Below are positions 28,007-36,444 of a stretch of DNA of 64,000 bases, piece by piece (positions within the stretch are counted from its first letter, which is position 1; each line of letters begins with the position of its first letter). The stretch lies in contig CAVTWT010000002.1 in NCBI GenBank assembly GCA_963738425.1, forward strand, positions 124,001 to 188,000, given 5' to 3'. This DNA is from CADEEN01 sp963738425 (GTDB lineage: Bacteria > Pseudomonadota > Gammaproteobacteria > Burkholderiales > Burkholderiaceae_C). The notes under the pieces were generated by a model, which saw only the letters and a list, made by a program, of their open reading frames with translations, was not told the DNA's origin and did not search any database. A program made the position numbers and the translations under genes.

Positions 28007-28501
28007 TTAGTTTCGATGCCGCCAGGCGCGCTCGTCTTCAAAGCCCGAAGGTGTTTGTGCATCGAGCCCGCGGTCGGGCGACTCGGCCACCTGCGGCTCG
28101 TCGTCCGGGTGCGAGATCAGCTCCTCGATGATGAAGTGGCCGTAGTGCTGCGCCCGTTCGGCGTTGAACGGTTTGACGGTGTCGGCGATGCGCTGCGCCT
28201 GATCGTCGTCGGCCGCCTGCACGACCAGAAAGTGGTAGCCGTGCTCGGCCAGCGTGCGGTGGGCCTTGATCAGGTTGAGCTCCTGCCCCATCGACGCCAG
28301 CGCCGTGGCATTCTGCAGGTCGGTGTCGACCTGGCGGATCATCTCGTCGGACGTATAGGCCGTGACGGCCTCATCCGACAGGCTGATGCTGCCGAGTGCA
28401 TGCACGGCGCTGGCCTGGTCCTCGGCCGACGGAAATGAAATGACGACGTGGCCCACCGGCTTGAAGACGCCGTGGCTGGTCTGCGGGTGTTGCTTGTCCA
28501 T
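28007..28501 (-). CDS. Conserved stress-type protein of unknown function
   Basis: A 164-residue soluble protein. An alpha/beta fold is suggested by GHVVISFPSAEDQASAVHAL and HYGHFIIEEL, with a helix QNATALASMGQELNLIKAH between. The C-terminal 30 residues are charged and disordered. It resembles proteins annotated only as hypothetical in related genomes. ATG 28501 is the natural start. Upstream, GTAGGAC (28595) and GTCCGAC (28636) lie in the spacer shared with the divergent YihY gene, suggesting membership of the same stress group. Confidence 0.65.
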   Translation of the reverse strand: MDKQHPQTSHGVFKPVGHVVISFPSAEDQASAVHALGSISLSDEAVTAYTSDEMIRQVDTDLQNATALASMGQELNLIKAHRTLAEHGYHFLVVQAADDDQAQRIADTVKPFNAERAQHYGHFIIEELISHPDDEPQVAESPDRGLDAQTPSGFEDERAWRHRN

Positions 28502-28594
28502 GAGGCTCTCTCTGCGGCACCGATGAAGGTGGTGCTTGTCTGCACTCTCGGCCAGCGCCGCGTTGCCGAGCAGCCGTCGTGCACGCAATGCGTT

Positions 28595-28642
28595 GTAGGA
28601 CGGCGCCGCATCGCGGGCCTGCGCATCGAGGACTTGTCCGAC
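28595..28642. promoter_or_regulatory. GTAGGAC and GTCCGAC motifs in a divergent spacer
   Basis: GTAGGAC at 28595-28601 and GTCCGAC at 28636-28642, inverted relative to each other with 41 bp between starts. They lie between the divergent 28007 gene and the YihY gene. Role inferred from recurrence of the motif. Confidence 0.35.
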
Positions 28643-28677
28643 AGCCAATCGCTGGCCAGCCGATACGCTGAGCAGCG

Positions 28678-29592
28678 ATGACGATCGCTGTGCCTCCCGT
28701 TTCACTGCCTCGCCCGCGCGCGGTGCTGCACCCTGCGCAGTTGCCAGCGCTGGCCAAGGATGCGGTGGTCGCCTGGTTCGACGATCGCGCGCCGACGATG
28801 GGCGCAGCGTTGGCCTACTACACCCTGTTCTCGATCGCGCCGCTGCTGCTGATCGTGATCGCCGTCGCCGGTGCGGTGTTCGGCGCCGACGCCGCGGAAG
28901 GCGAGATCTTTCGCCAGCTCCAGGGCCTGCTCGGCGCGGAGGGCGCGACCGCCGTGCAAGGCCTGCTGGCCAGCGTGCGCCAGCGCGAGCAGTCGGGCTG
29001 GGGTGCACTCATCGGTGGCGTCTTGTTGCTGGTCGGCGCGACCAGCGTCTTTGCCGAGCTGCAGGATTCGCTCGACCACATCTGGCGCGCGCCCGTGCGC
29101 TCGGGACGGGGCTGGTGGCTGGTGCTGCGGGCGCGGTTGCTGTCGTTCGGCCTGATCCTCGGCATCGGTTTCCTGCTGATGGTCTCGCTCGTCATCAGCG
29201 CCGGACTCTCCGCCTGGGGCCGCTGGTGGGCGCCGCTGTTCGGCGGCTGGCCGTGGCTGCTACAGGCGGCCAATGCCACACTGGCGTTCGTGCTGACGAC
29301 GCTGGGCTTCGCGATGATCTACCGTTTCATGCCGAGCGTGCGTGTGCACTGGCGCGACGTCACGCTCGGTGCGTTGGTGACGGCAACGCTGTTCACCTTC
29401 GGCAAATGGCTGATCGCGCTGTACATCGGCACGACCGCGGTCGCCAGCGGCTTCGGCGCCGCCGGCTCGCTGGTCGTGCTGCTGGTCTGGGTGTACTGGT
29501 CGGCGCAGGTCTTTCTGATCGGCGCCGAGTTCACGCGTCTGGTCGCCGAACGCTACGGCTCGCGCGCCATGGCGGCGCCGGCGGCGGCCTGA
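28678..29592 (+). CDS. YihY/UPF0761-family inner-membrane protein
   Basis: A 304-residue protein with six membrane helices. The family signature region RAPTMGAALAYYTLFSIAPLLL opens the membrane part. SLDHIWRAP, YRFMPSVRVHWRDVTLGA and WVYWSAQVFLIGAEFTRL are also typical of YihY (formerly called RNase BN). Molecular function unknown. ATG 28678 lies 36 bp after the GTCCGAC motif. Confidence 0.88.
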   Translation: MTIAVPPVSLPRPRAVLHPAQLPALAKDAVVAWFDDRAPTMGAALAYYTLFSIAPLLLIVIAVAGAVFGADAAEGEIFRQLQGLLGAEGATAVQGLLASVRQREQSGWGALIGGVLLLVGATSVFAELQDSLDHIWRAPVRSGRGWWLVLRARLLSFGLILGIGFLLMVSLVISAGLSAWGRWWAPLFGGWPWLLQAANATLAFVLTTLGFAMIYRFMPSVRVHWRDVTLGALVTATLFTFGKWLIALYIGTTAVASGFGAAGSLVVLLVWVYWSAQVFLIGAEFTRLVAERYGSRAMAAPAAA

Positions 29593-29646
29593 GAACACCT
29601 CGCAGGACACGCCGCCGCCCTCAGCTCGTCGGAACGCCTGCGCTAG

Positions 29647-30162
29647 TCAAGTCTCGGCGGTGATTTCGGCCATCAGTTCGTCCTTGCGCGCCGCCATCTC
29701 GACGCCCAGCGATTTCGTGTCGAGCTTGGCCTTTTTGAGCTTGGGGAACATCTCGCCTTCTTCTTCCTTGACGTGGTGGTCGATGTACTCACCGAGCACT
29801 TTCACCTGGGCGTCGTAGAGCGCTTCGTCCGGGCTCGAGCCTTCGATCTGCGCGATCAGGTCCTTGGCCGTCGAGTGCTCCACGTCGGCCTCGTCGACAA
29901 GGTCTTCGTCGTCACCGAGCACTTCGCGCGCGGCCGGGTAGAACAGCTCTTCTTCGACCTGGGCGTGAACGGTCAGCGCCTGGCAGATCTGCTGTGCGAT
30001 CGCCTGCTTTTCGTCGGTGTCGCCGTCGCCTGCGACCAGCTTGTCGTATTGCTTGAAGAGTGCCTTGACGGCCTTGTGGTCGCTCATCAGCATCTCGATG
30101 GCATCGCTCGGTGCCGACTTGGATGTCGATTTGGCGGTGCGGGTCTTGGTCGCTGTGGTCAT
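29647..30162 (-). CDS. Hemerythrin HHE-domain protein
   Basis: A 171-residue non-haem di-iron protein. A basic N-terminal tail (about 1-20) precedes a four-helix HHE domain with ligands in LMSDHKAVK, VHAQVEEELFYP, VEHSTAKD and IDHHVKEEEGEMFP. Such proteins bind oxygen, NO or iron and protect against oxidative damage. It sits in a cluster with a DUF2383 helical-bundle protein and a second hemerythrin. Confidence 0.9.
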   Translation of the reverse strand: MTTATKTRTAKSTSKSAPSDAIEMLMSDHKAVKALFKQYDKLVAGDGDTDEKQAIAQQICQALTVHAQVEEELFYPAAREVLGDDEDLVDEADVEHSTAKDLIAQIEGSSPDEALYDAQVKVLGEYIDHHVKEEEGEMFPKLKKAKLDTKSLGVEMAARKDELMAEITAET

Positions 30163-30198
30163 GTCGGTGTCCTTGGTGTTGAAGGTGAACGGGTCGAT

Positions 30199-30655
30199 TC
30201 AGGCGTTGACGGTGCGAGCGTCGTCGCGCAGACGGCGCACTTCGTCGTGGTTGCGTTTGGCAGCCTCGTACTGCGTTTGCACGACGCTGCGCACGACTTC
30301 CGGCAACGGCTCCTTGAGCGCTTTGCGATAGCTCTCGAGTGCGTGGTCTTCGCCGCGTTCGGCTTCTTCGAGGATTGCCAGGTCGGTCTGCTGCGACAGC
30401 GTGCCGCGCACCGCGACCCAGCCGCGGTGGATGGCGCCGGCCACCGAGCCACCGGCTTCAGCCTTGCCGCCAAGGCGCACCACCTCCGCAGTCAGCCGGT
30501 TGGCGGCCAGGCTGCATTGGTCTGCGGCTTGCGCAAAGCGCATGCGCGTGTCCGCATTGCGCAAATGCTCGGCCGATGCACGGTAGCCGTACTCGCCGTC
30601 CTTGCAGGTTTCGATCAGGTCATTCAGCGTGCTGATCACGTCAGTCGTTGTCCAT
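30199..30655 (-). CDS. DUF2383 ferritin-like helical-bundle protein, frameshifted at codon 5
   Basis: About 152 residues forming a ferritin-like four-helix bundle: ISTLNDLIETCKDGEYGYR, MRFAQAADQCSLAANRL, ERGEDHALESYRKAL and VVQTQYEAAKRNHDEVR. This is the PA2169/DUF2383 type. ATG 30655 reads MDND and then a stop; removing the base at 30643 (GACTGAC to GACGAC) gives MDNDDVISTLND and the family's normal start. Otherwise GTG 30639 could start it. Follows 36 bp upstream of the hemerythrin gene in the same orientation. Confidence 0.8.
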
Positions 30656-30765
30656 GGGAAGGTCCTTTCGTCGAGCGGGTGGGAGGGAAGGCCCACGAGG
30701 GGCACATGGCGTGCCTGCTGCCCTGGTCCGTGGACGCCGGGAACGCCGATTGCCCTGTTGCCGGC

Positions 30766-31249
30766 ATGAACGCTCAAACCGCCGCCATCACCGCGCCCTC
30801 AACGCAGGACGCCGTCCAGTTCCTCAGTGCCGACCACCGCCAGATCGAAGCCCTGCTGGCCGACTGCGCGCGCGCGTCGGTGGATGGGAGCGCGCCCGCC
30901 GATCGAACCGGCCTGCTCGGCCGGCTTGGCCGTGCGGCTGCGCGCGCACGAGACCATCGAGCACGAGTTGTTCTATCCGGCGCTGAAGGGCTGGATCGAT
31001 GCCGATGTGCTCGAGCGTGCGGCCGCAGACCACCAGCGCATCGATGCGCGCCTCGAAGCCATCGCCTCGTCCGAAGCCGATCCGTCGGCGGCCGTGGCCG
31101 AACTCGCGCAGTGGGTGCGACAGCATGTGCAATTCGAAGAGCGCGAGCTGTTCGCGGCGGCGGCCTCGGCACTCGACCTGTCGGCCTTGGGCACGGCGCT
31201 GGCGCTGCGCCGCGCCAAGCTGCTCGGCGGCGACGAAGGCGCGGATTGA
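30766..31249 (+). CDS. Second hemerythrin-like protein, frameshifted
   Basis: About 160 residues. The N-terminal frame reads QDAVQFLSADHRQIEALLAD, the first hemerythrin helix, and the body one frame over reads RLRAHETIEHELFYPALKG, ADHQRIDARLEAI and QHVQFEERELFAAA. The join is at 30926-30927, where GGCTTGGCC should be GGCTGGCC. With that base removed the length is exactly in frame. Divergent from the DUF2383 gene by about 110 bp and followed 11 bp later by a receiver-domain gene. Confidence 0.8.
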
Positions 31250-31260
31250 GGAGCACGGCG

Positions 31261-31669
31261 ATGCAAGCTGGCCTGCATTCGACCCCGCTCTCGCGTCCGG
31301 CGCTGCGCAGCACCCGTGTGGTCGTCATCGACAACAGCGCCGATGCGGCGGATCGCGATCGCCGACGCCTTGCGCGCCAAGGGCTGCGACGTGCAGGTTG
31401 CTTACGACAGCGCGGACGGCATCGACGCGGTGGCGCTGCACCGCACGGACTGTGTGTTGATCGACATCGACATGCCGCGCATCGACGGCATCGAGGTCGC
31501 GCGCTGTCTGCGCGAAGTGCACCGCAAGGGCTTGATCCTGATCGGCATCACCAGAGCGCGCCATGCGGTCAGCGCCGCCGCCTCAGATCTGTCCGTGTTC
31601 GACCATTGCCTGGCCAAACCCCTCGACGTCAGCGCCGTGCGGGCGCTGCTGCGATTGCCGCGGGCCTGA
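31261..31669 (+). CDS. Receiver-domain protein, frameshifted
   Basis: A single receiver domain of about 135 residues after repair: STRVVVIDNSADAAD, then AIADALRAKGCDVQVAYDSA, the phosphoacceptor Asp in CVLIDIDMPRIDG, and the Lys in CLAKPLD. The frames meet at 31354, where GATCGCG should read GATGCG. No output domain is present. It follows the hemerythrin gene closely, so oxygen or iron status might be one of its inputs, which is inference. Confidence 0.78.
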
Positions 31670-31694
31670 GCAAACCGCCCGGAGCGCGTGCCGC

Positions 31695-33129
31695 TCAGCG
31701 CGGCATCACGCGCCAGACGACGTTGCCGACATCGTCGGCCACCAGCAGCGCGCCGTGGCCATCGATCGCCACGCCCACCGGCCGGCCGAGCGCATTGCCT
31801 TCGGCGTTGACGAAGCCGGTCAGCACGTCGCGCGGCAAGCCGATCGGCTTGTCGCCTTCGAACACCACGTAGACGACCTTGTAGCCCGACAACGGCTCGC
31901 GGTTCCACGAACCGTGCAGGCCGACGAACATGCCGTGAACGGGCGGCGCGGCTGCCGTCGGCGCTGACGAAGCCAGCGCGCTGGCAGCGGTGGCCGCAGG
32001 GGCGGCAATCGGAGCGCTGGGCGCGCCGGCCACAGCCAGCGCCGCGGTCAACGGGCTGGGCGTGGCAGCGGCCAGACCGAGCGGCGCCACGTGCGCGCCG
32101 AGCGCGTAGTCGGGTGCGATCGCTTGCGCCACCAGGTCAGGCCGTGGCGGCGTGACACGCGGATCGACATGGCTGCCGTACCAGCTGTACGGCCAGCCAT
32201 AGAAGCCGCCGTCCTTGACCGACGTCAGGTAGTCGGGCACGAGGTCGCTGCCGAGTTCGTCGCGCTCGTTGACCACCGTCCACAGCGTGCCGTCAGCCGC
32301 CCAGGCCATGCCGTTGGGGTTGCGCAGGCCACTGGCGAACAAGCGCTTGGCACCACTGGCCCGATCGATCTCCCAGATCGCGGCGCGGCCTTCCTCGACC
32401 GCCATGCCGTGTTCAGCGACGTTGCTGTTGCTGCCGACGGTGGCGTAGAGCTTGCTGCCGTCGGCGCTGGCGATCAGCGACTTGGTCCAGTGGTGGTTGC
32501 GCGGTCCGCCGGGCAGGTCGGTGAGCCTTCGCCCCGGCGCAGTGATCTGCGGTTGTCCGTCGGTGTAGGGGTACTCGATCACTGCGTCGGCATTGGCCAC
32601 GTACAAACGGTCGCCGACCAGCGCCATGCCGAACGGCGAGTTCAGGCCTTGCGAGGAAAACGCTGCGTGTTTCGGCTGTGCCGTCGCCATCGGTGTCGCG
32701 CAGCAGCGTGATTCGGTTCGCGCTCGGCACCCCAGCACCGGCGCGCGCCATCACTTTCTTCATCACCCAGCCCTTGAGGCCCTGGCCCGCTTCGGGCCGC
32801 GGCGGCGCGTTGGTTTCTGCCACCAGCACGTCGCCGTTGGGCAGCACATGCAGCCAGCGCGGGTGCTCGAGTCCGCTGGCAAATGCTCGCACCGCCAGCC
32901 CCTGCGCGGGCTGCGGCGTCTGCCCTTCGCGCCAACCAACGGCCGGCGCAATGTTGACGGTCGGCAACAGCGTGCGCTTGGGGTCGGGCAGCGTCGGCTT
33001 CACGCCCTTGTCGGCGCCCTCGGGCAAGCGCGCCTGCTCGCTGCAGGCCCACAGCAGCAGGGGCAAGGTGAGCAACGTGACGAGAACGCGTGGGCCAAGC
33101 CGTGTGCGCGCGTGTGCCCGCTGCGTCAT
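31695..33129 (-). CDS. PQQ-type sorbosone/glucose dehydrogenase-like lipoprotein, frameshifted
   Basis: About 477 residues. Lipobox LLWAC near residue 28, then a six-bladed beta propeller typical of L-sorbosone/aldose dehydrogenases: VRAFASGLEHPRWLHVLPNG, LNSPFGMALVGDRLYVAN, GSNSNVAEHG, GLRNPNGMAW and GLHGSWNREPLSGYKVV. About 50 Ala/Pro-rich residues are inserted just before the GSWNR blade. The frames join at 32652 (CTCGCAA to CTCCAA). ATG 33129 overlaps the CBS gene stop as ATGA. It probably oxidises a sugar in the periplasm; whether PQQ binds is not shown. Confidence 0.82.
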
Positions 33130-33557
33130 GTCTCGGCCACCGCGCTCGGCTCGGAGATCTCGCGCACGGTGCGATCGATGTGCTCCGATTGCCGCGTGGC
33201 CAGATCGGCCAGCGAGACGATGCCCACCAAACGGCCATCGCTGCCCACCACCGGCAGGCGCCGCACCTGCAGCTCGCCCATGCGGCGCATCACGTCCTGT
33301 GCATCGTCGTCGGCGGTGCAGACCTCGACGCCGTCGGTCATGACATCGCTGACAACGTCCTTGTCGGGGTCGAGGCCACCGGCCACGCCGCGCACAGCGA
33401 TGTCGCGGTCGGTGACGATGCCGAGCAGGGTGTTGCTCTCGCACACCGGCAAGGCGCCGACATCCCGGTCCTGCATCAGCTGCGCGGCCGCGCGCAAGGT
33501 GTCGCCGGGGGTGACAACCTGCACATCGCTGGACATGATTTCAGAAACGCTGGCCAT
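33126..33557 (-). CDS. CBS-domain pair protein
   Basis: A 143-residue protein made of two CBS domains. Repeats: VSEIMSSDVQVVTPGDTLR with LLGIVTDRDIAVRG, and VSDVMTDGVEVCTADDDA with LVGIVSLADLA. Such pairs bind adenine nucleotides and sense energy or redox state. GGAG lies eight bases before ATG 33557. First gene of a pair with the sugar dehydrogenase. A 23-bp-spaced motif pair (33615-33644) starts 58 bp upstream. Confidence 0.92.
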   Translation of the reverse strand: MASVSEIMSSDVQVVTPGDTLRAAAQLMQDRDVGALPVCESNTLLGIVTDRDIAVRGVAGGLDPDKDVVSDVMTDGVEVCTADDDAQDVMRRMGELQVRRLPVVGSDGRLVGIVSLADLATRQSEHIDRTVREISEPSAVAET

Positions 33558-33614
33558 GGCTCGACTCCGGTTTGTTGAGTGCCAGCAGTGTTTCGGCGGC
33601 AATGGCAGCGTGGT

Positions 33615-33644
33615 GTAGGGCGCCGCAACTTGCCTGCGTAGGAG
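33615..33644 (-). promoter_or_regulatory. Paired CTCCTAC/GCCCTAC motif before the CBS gene
   Basis: Read on the minus strand: CTCCTAC, 16 bases, GCCCTAC, starts 23 bp apart, facing the CBS gene and ending 58 bp before its ATG. A further GTCCGAC stands at 33684-33690. Role inferred. Confidence 0.4.
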
Positions 33645-33762
33645 GTCGCCGATGCGCGTCCGCTCACACCGCAGGGGCCGTTCGTCCGACAGCGCACAGA
33701 CCTCGCCGCGCCTATTGTTCAAGCATGCGAGCCGGTAACGGCGCGCCTGTCAGGAGCCCGCC

Positions 33763-33966
33763 ATGAACCTATCGATCGTCAACGACAGCTTCGAGATCCG
33801 CTACCCGTCGCTGTTCGCCCGTGGCCGTGCGCTGGCCTTTCCGTGCGACGCCAAGGGCCTCGTCGATCTCGACGCCCTGACCGCACGCGCCTGCGCCAAT
33901 TACCTGTTCGCCCGCGCCATGGTCGGCCGCGACTACGGCTGCCCGTCGGTCTGCTCGGCGCGCTGA
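33763..33966 (+). CDS. Small conserved hypothetical protein
   Basis: A 67-residue soluble protein, SFEIRYPSLFARGRALAFPC and GLVDLDALTARACANYLFA being its most characteristic parts. Similar short proteins with the PSL-F-GRAL-FPCD pattern are known to me from related genomes, without function. AGGAG seven bases before the ATG is a strong start signal. Its last 34 bases overlap the 3' end of the convergent GAF gene. Confidence 0.7.
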   Translation: MNLSIVNDSFEIRYPSLFARGRALAFPCDAKGLVDLDALTARACANYLFARAMVGRDYGCPSVCSAR

Positions 33967-34496
33967 CCGGGTTCGTTCACCGCATCGTTGATGGCGTCGT
34001 TCACGGGATACGGCGGCACATGGCCACCGCGGGCCAATGCGCTCGCAACCTCGATCAACAACGCCATGTCGAGCTGCTCCGGGTCGCGCGGCACCACGTC
34101 GTAGTGGCACAGCGTGCCCTGCAACTGCCCTTCGGCATCCATCACCGGCACACCGCAATAGGCCGACACGTCGGCGCGCTTCGGATGGCCGACGAGCCGG
34201 CTGTCGAGCATGGCGTTGGCGGTTGTGAAGACACCACGCGAGTCGCGCACGTAGCAGCAGTAGGTGGCCGTGTCGGGCACCTCGGCCGATCGCAACTGCT
34301 CGGGGTTCTCGCGGTCGATGTGCAAGGCAGCGGTGGCCTTGTCGTCACGAAACTGGAAGACGCTGATGAAGCGGTAGTCCGACAGCGACACGATGTAGGC
34401 CAAAGCAGGGCGCACGCCGCGCGTGTCCAGCGTTTCCTGAAAGCGCTCGAAGGCTTGCCGCGTGGGCTGTGGGTGCTGGTTTGACTGCTCGACCAT
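33933..34496 (-). CDS. GAF-domain protein
   Basis: A 187-residue soluble protein holding one GAF domain (about 20-155): LSDYRFISVFQFRDDKATA, FTTANAMLDSRL, VSAYCGVPVMDAEGQLQGTL and CHYDVVPRD. GAF domains bind small ligands or redox cofactors; no output domain is attached, so it may act by partner contact. AGGAG five bases before ATG 34496. A GTCCTAC motif lies 100 bp upstream at 34596. Confidence 0.85.
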   Translation of the reverse strand: MVEQSNQHPQPTRQAFERFQETLDTRGVRPALAYIVSLSDYRFISVFQFRDDKATAALHIDRENPEQLRSAEVPDTATYCCYVRDSRGVFTTANAMLDSRLVGHPKRADVSAYCGVPVMDAEGQLQGTLCHYDVVPRDPEQLDMALLIEVASALARGGHVPPYPVNDAINDAVNEPGQRAEQTDGQP

Positions 34497-34661
34497 GACC
34501 GCTCCTGAACGCAATTTGCATTCTTGCTGGCGTGGTTCACCGCTGATGTGCGGCAGCGCACATACACGAGGTAACGAGGCCGTCGATGTCCTGTTGTCCT
34601 ACCTTGCAGGCCACCGCAGGGTGCATTATTGTTGCACCGCAGCATTCATATCGGAACACGC

Positions 34662-35738
34662 GTGAAAAGCATTACCTCACCCGACAAGATCACCGAGGTC
34701 ATCGACCGCGCACTCGATGCCGCCGGACTGCGCCGCAACGCCGGCGGACACGACAGCATCCGTCAGACCATCGACAACGCGCTGCGCTCGGCGGGGCTCG
34801 CGCCGTCTTCGCAATCAGACCTCGCCGACGTCATCGACGTCATCGACCCACCCGCCGTCACCGACGCCGGCCAGTTCGTGACCCGTTGCCACACCAGCGC
34901 CCATGGCAGCCGCAGCTACAAGCTGTTCGTGCCGTCGTCATACGAGGGCAAAGGCGGCGCGCCGATGCCGCTGATCGTGATGCTGCACGGCTGTAAACAG
35001 AACCCGGATGACTTTGCCGCCGGCACGCGCATGAACCAGCTCGCCGAGCAGCATGGCTTTCTCGTCGCCTATCCGGCGCAGACGGCGAAAGCCAACGGCA
35101 GCAACTGCTGGAACTGGTTCGAGCGTGTGCAACAAGACAGGGGCGGCGCGGAGCCGTCGTTGCTGGCCGGCATCGTTGCCGAAGTGGCCCGCGCCCATGC
35201 CGTCGACGACGGTCGGGTGTTCGTCGCTGGCCTGTCCGCCGGCGCAGCGATGGCGGTCATCCTCGGGCGCGAGTATCCGGACCTGTTCGCGGCGGTCGCC
35301 GCGCACTCGGGCCTGCCCGCCGGTGCGGCACACGACGTGCCTTCGGCGTTTGCGGCGATGCAAGGCCGCCACGGCGCGCCTGCGATGGCGCAAGCACCGC
35401 GCCCTGCGTCACGCGCCGTGCCGACGATCGTCTTTCACGGCGACGCCGACGCGACGGTGACGGCGGCCAATGGCGCAGCCGTCGTCGGCCAGGCGGTGGC
35501 CGCGTTCGAGCAGAAAGACGCGCCGTTGCAGCGCCTCACCCGAGGCCCCGCCATCGAGGGCGGCAAGCGCTGCACGGTCACGCGCTTCCTGGATGCCGAC
35601 GGCGAGAGCGCGGTCGAAGAGTGGGTGGTGCACGGCGGCTCGCACGCCTGGTTCGGCGGCAGTGCCGCCGGCTCGTACACCGATCCAAAGGGGCCGGACG
35701 CCTCGGCTGAAATCGTTCGCTTTTTTCTGAAGCACTGA
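34662..35738 (+). CDS. PHB depolymerase-family esterase (LpqC type)
   Basis: A 358-residue alpha/beta hydrolase. An N-terminal helical segment of about 75 residues precedes the catalytic domain: YKLFVPSSYEGKGG, LIVMLHGCKQNPDDFA (oxyanion loop), nucleophile S192 in VAGLSAGAAMA, and a His in GGSHAWFGG. It could cleave polyhydroxyalkanoate or another polyester or feruloyl ester. No ATG begins it; GTG 34662 is chosen, with TTG 34629 as alternative. No signal peptide is visible, suggesting a cytoplasmic enzyme. Confidence 0.83.
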   Translation: MKSITSPDKITEVIDRALDAAGLRRNAGGHDSIRQTIDNALRSAGLAPSSQSDLADVIDVIDPPAVTDAGQFVTRCHTSAHGSRSYKLFVPSSYEGKGGAPMPLIVMLHGCKQNPDDFAAGTRMNQLAEQHGFLVAYPAQTAKANGSNCWNWFERVQQDRGGAEPSLLAGIVAEVARAHAVDDGRVFVAGLSAGAAMAVILGREYPDLFAAVAAHSGLPAGAAHDVPSAFAAMQGRHGAPAMAQAPRPASRAVPTIVFHGDADATVTAANGAAVVGQAVAAFEQKDAPLQRLTRGPAIEGGKRCTVTRFLDADGESAVEEWVVHGGSHAWFGGSAAGSYTDPKGPDASAEIVRFFLKH

Positions 35739-35742
35739 CTCT

Positions 35743-35991
35743 CTAAGCTTTCTTGTCTGGCGCCGGCTTCGGTGTCGGCACGAGCTGTTCGCGGCGCGCC
35801 GCGTCGAGGCCTGGCGTGGCTCGCATGTCGGTGTCGACCAGCCCGGCATCGATGTCGCGCTTGGCCTGAACGATTTTCGGGTCCGGCTGCGTCGCCACCT
35901 CGCCCTCGCTCTGATCACGTTCGTGCGGCAGCTTCGGTGTGGGCGCATCGGCAACGCCGGGTGGCGTCGTTTGGGCGGGGGTGGCGGTCAT
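35743..35991 (-). CDS. Small hydrophilic protein of unknown function
   Basis: An 82-residue protein, Pro/Thr-rich at the start and charged in the middle (LPHERDQSEGEVATQPDPKI), ending in lysines. It looks unstructured. AAGGAG lies seven bases before ATG 35991. Similar short proteins with an HERD-x-S motif are common in stress-gene neighbourhoods of Burkholderiales. Convergent with the esterase gene, four bases apart. Confidence 0.65.
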   Translation of the reverse strand: MTATPAQTTPPGVADAPTPKLPHERDQSEGEVATQPDPKIVQAKRDIDAGLVDTDMRATPGLDAARREQLVPTPKPAPDKKA

Positions 35992-36063
35992 GGCGGCTCC
36001 TTGTGCTGTGTGCAGCCACTGTGCCCACATATGCCGTCGTGCCGTGTCGGACAGCAGCCCGAT

Positions 36064-36093
36064 CTCCCACGGCATGCACTCTCCTGCTCCTAC
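36064..36093 (+). promoter_or_regulatory. Paired CTCCCAC/CTCCTAC motif before the GlsB gene
   Basis: CTCCCAC at 36064 and CTCCTAC at 36087, starts 23 bp apart, ending 74 bp before the GlsB-family ATG. GTCGGAC is also present at 36046-36052. Role inferred. Confidence 0.4.
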
Positions 36094-36166
36094 ACCGGGC
36101 AGCGAGCTTGTTGCGCAGACTTGCCGTGCGACATCAATGCCGCGCAACCCACCGGAGAAACACACC

Positions 36167-36436
36167 ATGAACTTCATCGCCTGGATCGTCATCGGAGGCC
36201 TGATCGGCTGGATCGCCAGCAAGGTAATGAACACGGATGCGCAGCAAGGGCTCATCCTCAACGTTGTGGTCGGCATCGTCGGCGCGCTCGTCGGCGGCTG
36301 GCTGATCTCGCCGCTGGTCGGCCTGCCGACGATCAATCAGAACGCATTCAGCATCGGCGCCATGGCGGTCTCGCTGGTCGGTGCCATCATCCTGCTGGCA
36401 ATCGTCAACCTGTTCAATCGCGGCCGCGCGCGGTAG
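36167..36436 (+). CDS. GlsB/YeaQ/YmgE-family membrane protein
   Basis: An 89-residue protein with three short membrane helices rich in Gly and the family signature IAWIVIGGLIGWIASKVM and VGIVGALVGGWL. These transglycosylase-associated small proteins are stress-induced; role unknown. GGAG ten bases before ATG 36167. Catalase starts eight bases after its stop, so the two may be co-transcribed. A second family member lies at 49926. Confidence 0.88.
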   Translation: MNFIAWIVIGGLIGWIASKVMNTDAQQGLILNVVVGIVGALVGGWLISPLVGLPTINQNAFSIGAMAVSLVGAIILLAIVNLFNRGRAR

Positions 36437-36444
36437 TCACTGAC

